64,000 nucleotides of DNA from Acidimicrobiales bacterium (GTDB lineage: Bacteria > Actinomycetota > Acidimicrobiia > Acidimicrobiales > AC-14). The position numbers were made by a program, and so were the translations under genes. Each line of letters opens with the position of its first letter. Position 1 is the stretch's first letter. Location: NCBI GenBank assembly GCA_025463925.1, contig JAODBK010000080.1, forward strand, positions 1 through 64,000. Direction: 5' to 3'. The notes beneath the pieces were generated by a model. The model was not told the origin of the DNA. It ran no database searches and saw only the letters and a program-made list of their open reading frames with translations. Shown piece after piece: positions 60,218 through 64,000 of the stretch.

Positions 60218-63007
60218 GTGAAACAGCCAGTCCGCGCGCGTCTCTTGTTGCTGCCAGCAGCAATGCTCGTGGTCGCGGGCCTGGGCCTTACATTGCAGGG
60301 CCGCGCCCAAGCTGCCGAAAACCCAGTGTTCGGATGGTGGTACCAGGCGAATCAGTTCCCGATTGGCCCGGTGTCGTCAGCGACTCGGCCGCCTGGCGCC
60401 CGTTCCAATGGCCTCTACTTGTCGGCGGGACCGTCAGGCGCAGTGACGGAGGCCGCTGTGCGTTTCACCTCAGGAAGCGCGGGAACAGGCACACTAAGGC
60501 TTCGATCGCTCAACAACGGGTTCGGAGCGGCGACCCCGGTCATCGCATGTCCCTCGAGCGGCGGCTGGGTGCCAGCCCAAGGCGGTGAGTGGTCGAAGCG
60601 AGCCGTGGCCGATTGCGCAAGCGTCGGTGGGGGCGTGCGTGGCACGGCAAGTGCTGATGGCAGCACGATGTCATGGTCGGTCGGACATGCCTTCGAACGG
60701 ACAGCAGGCGTGTTCAACATGGTGCTGATACCCCAGGGGCCAGCACCTTACGGTGTCCCCGTACAGGCTCCCGCCCGGGACGCCTTGTCCTTGGCAGCAC
60801 CTCGAAACTTGGGGCTACCGACGCCCGAGACGCGTACAGTGCCGGCCCGCCAAGGCCAGGGGGCGGCAGCCGCGTCGTCGGTCGCACCTTCGTCGCACGG
60901 TGACGCTGCGTCAGCACCGAGCGATCCCTCCCACGCCGGAGCCGCGCCAGCGGTGACGCCGCTCTCCAATCCCGATGCGACCGGCGGTCAGCCCGCACGG
61001 CGAAGGAGTCCCGCCGATTTCTTCCTGATCACTGTCGCCGTCTTGATCGTCGGTGCCGTGCTCGCCTGTATCGGCGGCTTCCGTAAGCCGGGCGGCCGCT
61101 CTGACGAGGGGGAAACGTCGCGAGGCGCGACGCGCCGGCGAACGGCAGTCACGCCGCCTCTTCTCAGCGACTTCAGGACGCGGGCACGGCCGCGGATGGA
61201 CGAGTGGGCTGAAACGCTGCGAACCGAGCGCCGGCTGCTTCGCCTCCTGCGACCCTACCGATCAGCCGTCGGCGTCGGTTTCGGCGTCAGCGTGGCAATC
61301 ACATGCGTCGGGCTGGCGCAGCCGTGGCCGACCAAGATTCTCGTCGACAACGTCCTCGGTAAACAGCATCTCGGCAGCCTGTCGCCCACGGCCGCCCTCG
61401 TCCTCGCCGTTGTGATGACGATGACACTGTTCATCCTCTCAGGCAGCCTCGGCATCCTCCAGACCCGAGTGCTGTTCGGCCTCGGCCAGCGGCTCATTCA
61501 GGACCTGCGCGCTCAGTTGTTCGGGCACCTCACAGGCCTGTCATTGCGTTATCACGATGCGAACAGCACTGGTGATGCGATCTACCGCGTGACGTCCGAT
61601 ACCGGTGCGGTTCAGGTTGTTCTCTTGAACGGGCTCGTACCTCTCGCATCCACGCTCATCACGCTCATCGGCACTTTGATCGTGATGAGTCGCCTCGACC
61701 CTGAACTGACCGTCCTGGCACTTCTGAGCACGCCAGCGGCGGCCGTTATCACGTCGAAGTATGAGAAACGGATCCGCGACACATCGATGGCTGTGCACGA
61801 GCGCGAATCGGAGGTGTATGCACAGGCCGAGCAAACATTGGGGAGCATCCGCACCGTGCAGGCGTTCGGCCGAGAGGCCCACGAGCTGGAGCGGTTCTCG
61901 AGTCGCGCTGGCGCCAGTCGCACGGCGATGCTGCGACTTGTCACGGAGCAGACTGTGTACGGCCTCCTTGTCGACTTCGTACTTGCCCTTGGACTGGGTC
62001 TGGTCACGTGGGTCGCGGCGCAGCGGGCGCTCTCCGGAGAGCTAACCGCAGGAGAGGTCCTCGTCTTGCTCGCATACGCGGGGACGCTCTATGGGCCGAT
62101 CTCGGGCCTCACATCGATCTTGAGCTCGCTCGCTTCTGCGGCGGCAGGTGCCCAGCGAGTGTTCGAGGTGCTCGACCAACCACAACCTGCTGTAGATCCG
62201 CACGCCGTCGCACCGGCGGCGCGCGCGATCGGGCATGTGCGATTCGAGGGCGTGACATTCGGCTATGACCCGGAGCACCACGTGGTGCACAACGTCGATC
62301 TCGACGCATCGCCTGCAGAGATGATTGCGTTGGTCGGACCCACTGGAGCGGGCAAGTCCACGCTGATGAGTCTCTTGCTCCGTCTGTACGACTGTGACAC
62401 CGGCCGGATCACCCTCGACGGCTACGACATCCGCGAGCTCCCGTTGCACTGGTTGCGGGAGCAGATTGCCTACGTTCCGCAGGATCCAGCGCTCTTCCCA
62501 GCCAGCGTCAGGGAGAACATCCGGTACGGAAGACTCGACGCAACAGACGAAGATGTCGAAGAGGCGGCGCGGCAGGCCAACGTGCTCGACGAGCTCATGG
62601 ACGATCCTCGCGGGCTCGACGCTCCTCTGGGCGACCGAGGAGTCACCCTGTCGGGAGGACAACGTCAGCGCGTCGCAATCGCTCGGGCTTTCCTCAAGAA
62701 CGCCCCCGTAGTAGTGCTCGACGAACCGACGTCGGCACTCGACGCGGCCACCGAGGCCGCCGTCATGGACGCGATCGGACGGCTGCTTGTCGACCGGACC
62801 GGCATTGTGATCGCCCACCGGCTGGCCACCGTCCACCGTGCCAACCAAGTCGTCGTCCTTGATCATGGCGTTGTCGCTCAATGTGGGACGCACGCCCAGC
62901 TCGTCGCGCGAAGTGGCCTGTACAAGCAGCTCCATCAAGCCCGGTTCGGCCGCCAGACTAAGGGCCGGCCGGTCGTCGTCAAGTTCCCGAAGGCCAAGGT
63001 CGGGTGA
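60218..63007 (+). CDS. ABC exporter with fused N-terminal extracytoplasmic domain
   Basis: A 929-residue protein. A signal-peptide-like start (LLLLPAAMLVVAGLGLTLQGRAQAAE) is followed by a ~220-residue Gly/Ser/Pro-rich extracytoplasmic domain (about 30-262) of no known family and a membrane helix (about 267-288). A type I exporter permease (about 345-620) and an ATPase domain follow. Walker A is GPTGAGKST (near 706), the signature LSGGQRQRV (near 810), Walker B VVVLDEPTSAL (near 829) and the switch His IAHRLATV. Permease and ATPase are complete. It would export a glycoconjugate or peptide; the cargo is unknown. Confidence 0.87.
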   Translation: MKQPVRARLLLLPAAMLVVAGLGLTLQGRAQAAENPVFGWWYQANQFPIGPVSSATRPPGARSNGLYLSAGPSGAVTEAAVRFTSGSAGTGTLRLRSLNNGFGAATPVIACPSSGGWVPAQGGEWSKRAVADCASVGGGVRGTASADGSTMSWSVGHAFERTAGVFNMVLIPQGPAPYGVPVQAPARDALSLAAPRNLGLPTPETRTVPARQGQGAAAASSVAPSSHGDAASAPSDPSHAGAAPAVTPLSNPDATGGQPARRRSPADFFLITVAVLIVGAVLACIGGFRKPGGRSDEGETSRGATRRRTAVTPPLLSDFRTRARPRMDEWAETLRTERRLLRLLRPYRSAVGVGFGVSVAITCVGLAQPWPTKILVDNVLGKQHLGSLSPTAALVLAVVMTMTLFILSGSLGILQTRVLFGLGQRLIQDLRAQLFGHLTGLSLRYHDANSTGDAIYRVTSDTGAVQVVLLNGLVPLASTLITLIGTLIVMSRLDPELTVLALLSTPAAAVITSKYEKRIRDTSMAVHERESEVYAQAEQTLGSIRTVQAFGREAHELERFSSRAGASRTAMLRLVTEQTVYGLLVDFVLALGLGLVTWVAAQRALSGELTAGEVLVLLAYAGTLYGPISGLTSILSSLASAAAGAQRVFEVLDQPQPAVDPHAVAPAARAIGHVRFEGVTFGYDPEHHVVHNVDLDASPAEMIALVGPTGAGKSTLMSLLLRLYDCDTGRITLDGYDIRELPLHWLREQIAYVPQDPALFPASVRENIRYGRLDATDEDVEEAARQANVLDELMDDPRGLDAPLGDRGVTLSGGQRQRVAIARAFLKNAPVVVLDEPTSALDAATEAAVMDAIGRLLVDRTGIVIAHRLATVHRANQVVVLDHGVVAQCGTHAQLVARSGLYKQLHQARFGRQTKGRPVVVKFPKAKVG

Positions 63008-63086
63008 CGCCGGACGTCGAAGTCATATCGCCGCGCATGGCCAGGACGCCGGCCTCGATCGACAGAAGACCTCACCTGGGCTGGGC

Positions 63087-63779
63087 ATGATCACGGTTTT
63101 GACCGCAACCCTCGGCAGTCGGCCGACCATGCTCCTCGAGGCGATCGAGTCGGTCCGTTCGCAGACCTTCGCCGATTGGGAGCACATGATCGTCGACGAC
63201 GGCTCGTTCTCGGTGCAAGCAATCGAGGGAGCGCGTGTGTTCCAGGTCACTCATCGGGGCCCGGGTCCAGCGCGAAACGTAGGTTTGGCAGAGGCTCGCG
63301 GAGAAGCGGTAGCGCTTCTCGACGATGACGACCTTTGGCACCCGCATCATCTCGAGACCGTTTGGGCCGTGATGCAAGACACTGGCGCCGACGTCGTCTA
63401 TGCGGACTGTCACGAGGCTGGTCGCCGAGATGGCTACGCCATCGACGTGCGCGACTTCGATGGCGACCTCCTTCAACGCGAGAACTTCATCTGCGTCCCG
63501 GCGACACTCGTTCGGACGTCGGCGCTCCGAAGCGCCGGTGGATTTCCGGCAGGCGAACTCGAGGACTGGGCGCTCTGGAAGCGAATGCATGCGATGGGTA
63601 CGCGTTTCGTACACGTCCCCGCAATAACTGTCACGTACCGGTTTCACGAGGACAACCTCACCTATGGCGGAATCGATCCGACGCGCACGGCAGCCGCCAA
63701 GCGACTGCTCGAGGATGCTGAAGCCGGAAAAATCTCCTGGGAGCAATACTCGGACGGCGTCGTTGAGGTGTGGTCATGA
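63087..63779 (+). CDS. GT2-family glycosyltransferase
   Basis: A 230-residue GT-A fold transferase. MITVLTATLGSRPTMLLEAIESVRSQTFADWEHMIVDDGS holds the nucleotide-binding strand and first Asp pair. ALLDDDDLWHPHHLE (about 73-87) holds the DxD metal site. GGFPAGELEDWALWKRM (about 157-173) is the acceptor/catalytic ED motif. It is short, with no membrane segment. Its stop overlaps the next ATG (ATGA), so it belongs with the hexapeptide protein. A 79-base gap separates it from the exporter gene. Confidence 0.88.
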   Translation: MITVLTATLGSRPTMLLEAIESVRSQTFADWEHMIVDDGSFSVQAIEGARVFQVTHRGPGPARNVGLAEARGEAVALLDDDDLWHPHHLETVWAVMQDTGADVVYADCHEAGRRDGYAIDVRDFDGDLLQRENFICVPATLVRTSALRSAGGFPAGELEDWALWKRMHAMGTRFVHVPAITVTYRFHEDNLTYGGIDPTRTAAAKRLLEDAEAGKISWEQYSDGVVEVWS

Positions 63780-64000
63780 CGCCTGCAAATGTGCGGATCG
63801 GTGACGAAACCATTGTGATTGGCAACGGAAGCTGGGGCCGATTTCGGAGCATCGTCGATGACGCGGTCGTGCTTGGCAACCACTCGACGATGGAGGAGGT
63901 TCACTTCGCGATCGGAAGGAACGGTCGGCTGCGAATCGGCGACTACTGCTATTTCACACACGCCATCCTGCTCTGCGACTTCGACGTGCGCATCGGCAGC
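63776..64000 (+). CDS. Hexapeptide-repeat (left-handed beta-helix) transferase, partial
   Basis: 75 codons from the ATG at 63776 to the window edge. Short repeats of the type [I/V]-G-x4 (VRIGDETIVIGNGSWGRF, HFAIGRNGRLRIGDYCYF, DVRIGS) indicate a left-handed parallel beta-helix as in acetyltransferases of surface-sugar loci. Its start overlaps the GT2 stop. It may acetylate or otherwise acylate the sugar added by that enzyme. The catalytic His and C-terminus are not visible. Confidence 0.72.
   Translation, partial: MTPANVRIGDETIVIGNGSWGRFRSIVDDAVVLGNHSTMEEVHFAIGRNGRLRIGDYCYFTHAILLCDFDVRIGS

Noticed and set aside
1-64000. CRISPR arrays, insertion sequences, rRNA genes, replication origins
   Set aside because: No regularly spaced repeats, transposase or Cas motifs, rRNA sequence or DnaA-box clusters were seen.

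Overview
The window comes from a very GC-rich (roughly 70%) actinobacterium. The evidence is a WhiB7-type WhiB regulator, a mycothiol-dependent-isomerase-type DinB protein, an F420-type LLM oxidoreductase, several P450s, frequent GTG starts and many ATGA/GTGA start-stop overlaps. The mix of CoA-ester, P450, amidohydrolase and short-chain dehydrogenase (SDR) genes resembles environmental Acidimicrobiia, but that placement is an inference. No phage, plasmid, CRISPR or transposase gene was recognised.

1-10.0 kb: the C-terminally cut FtsX-like permease, then a leftward lipid/CoA-ester set (two enoyl-CoA hydratase-like proteins, a double-hotdog dehydratase, an acyl-CoA ligase, an SDR). After it come rightward genes for an NTF2-like protein, a methyltransferase, a phytanoyl-CoA-dioxygenase-like protein and a carboxyltransferase. 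10.0-15.8 kb: BON protein, class A penicillin-binding protein, ECF sigma factor, SDR and P450. 15.8-22.8 kb: two large membrane GGDEF-EAL proteins (cyclic-di-GMP turnover) around an amidohydrolase. 22.9-30.6 kb: a lone [2Fe-2S] subunit, an acyl-CoA ligase, a cytidylate-kinase-like protein, a DHA2 exporter, a hydrolase, an SDR and a MarR-MFS operon.

30.6-34.0 kb: the conserved trio of circularly permuted ATP-grasp, alpha-E and transglutaminase proteins. 34.0-35.1 kb: a ParA-like ATPase coupled to a small zinc-ribbon protein. 35.1-43.7 kb: a catabolic island resembling steroid/isoprenoid degradation, with an LLM oxidoreductase, a Rieske oxygenase, a CYP125-like P450, a nitronate-monooxygenase-like flavoprotein, TetR, a P450-ferredoxin pair, an amidohydrolase and a class II aldolase. 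43.7-47.4 kb: TetR divergent from a DHA2 exporter, a flavin reductase and a DinB/MDMPI protein.

47.4-48.4 kb: a gene-poor stretch with two large hairpins, then a 625-bp cassette bounded by a perfect 20-bp inverted repeat that carries a GYD-domain gene and lies next to tRNA-Val(UAC). 48.4-54.4 kb: a second CoA-ester region (CoA-transferase, two NTF2-like proteins, a binding protein without a signal peptide, an acyl-CoA ligase and an amidohydrolase). The last three share a candidate operator, CTGAC-n6-GTCAG.

54.4-56.5 kb: a group 2 sigma-70 factor, a Nudix hydrolase and a WhiB7-like regulator. The regulator is preceded by a 61-codon upstream ORF and an intrinsic terminator, the layout of a whiB7 attenuator. 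56.8-64.0 kb: a rightward, less GC-biased surface-glycan locus with a glycosidase-glycosyltransferase fusion, an NAD-dependent epimerase, an ABC exporter with a fused extracytoplasmic domain, a GT2 and a partial hexapeptide-repeat transferase. Several promoters have a TAnnnT box 5-9 bases before the start codon, which suggests leaderless mRNAs are common here.
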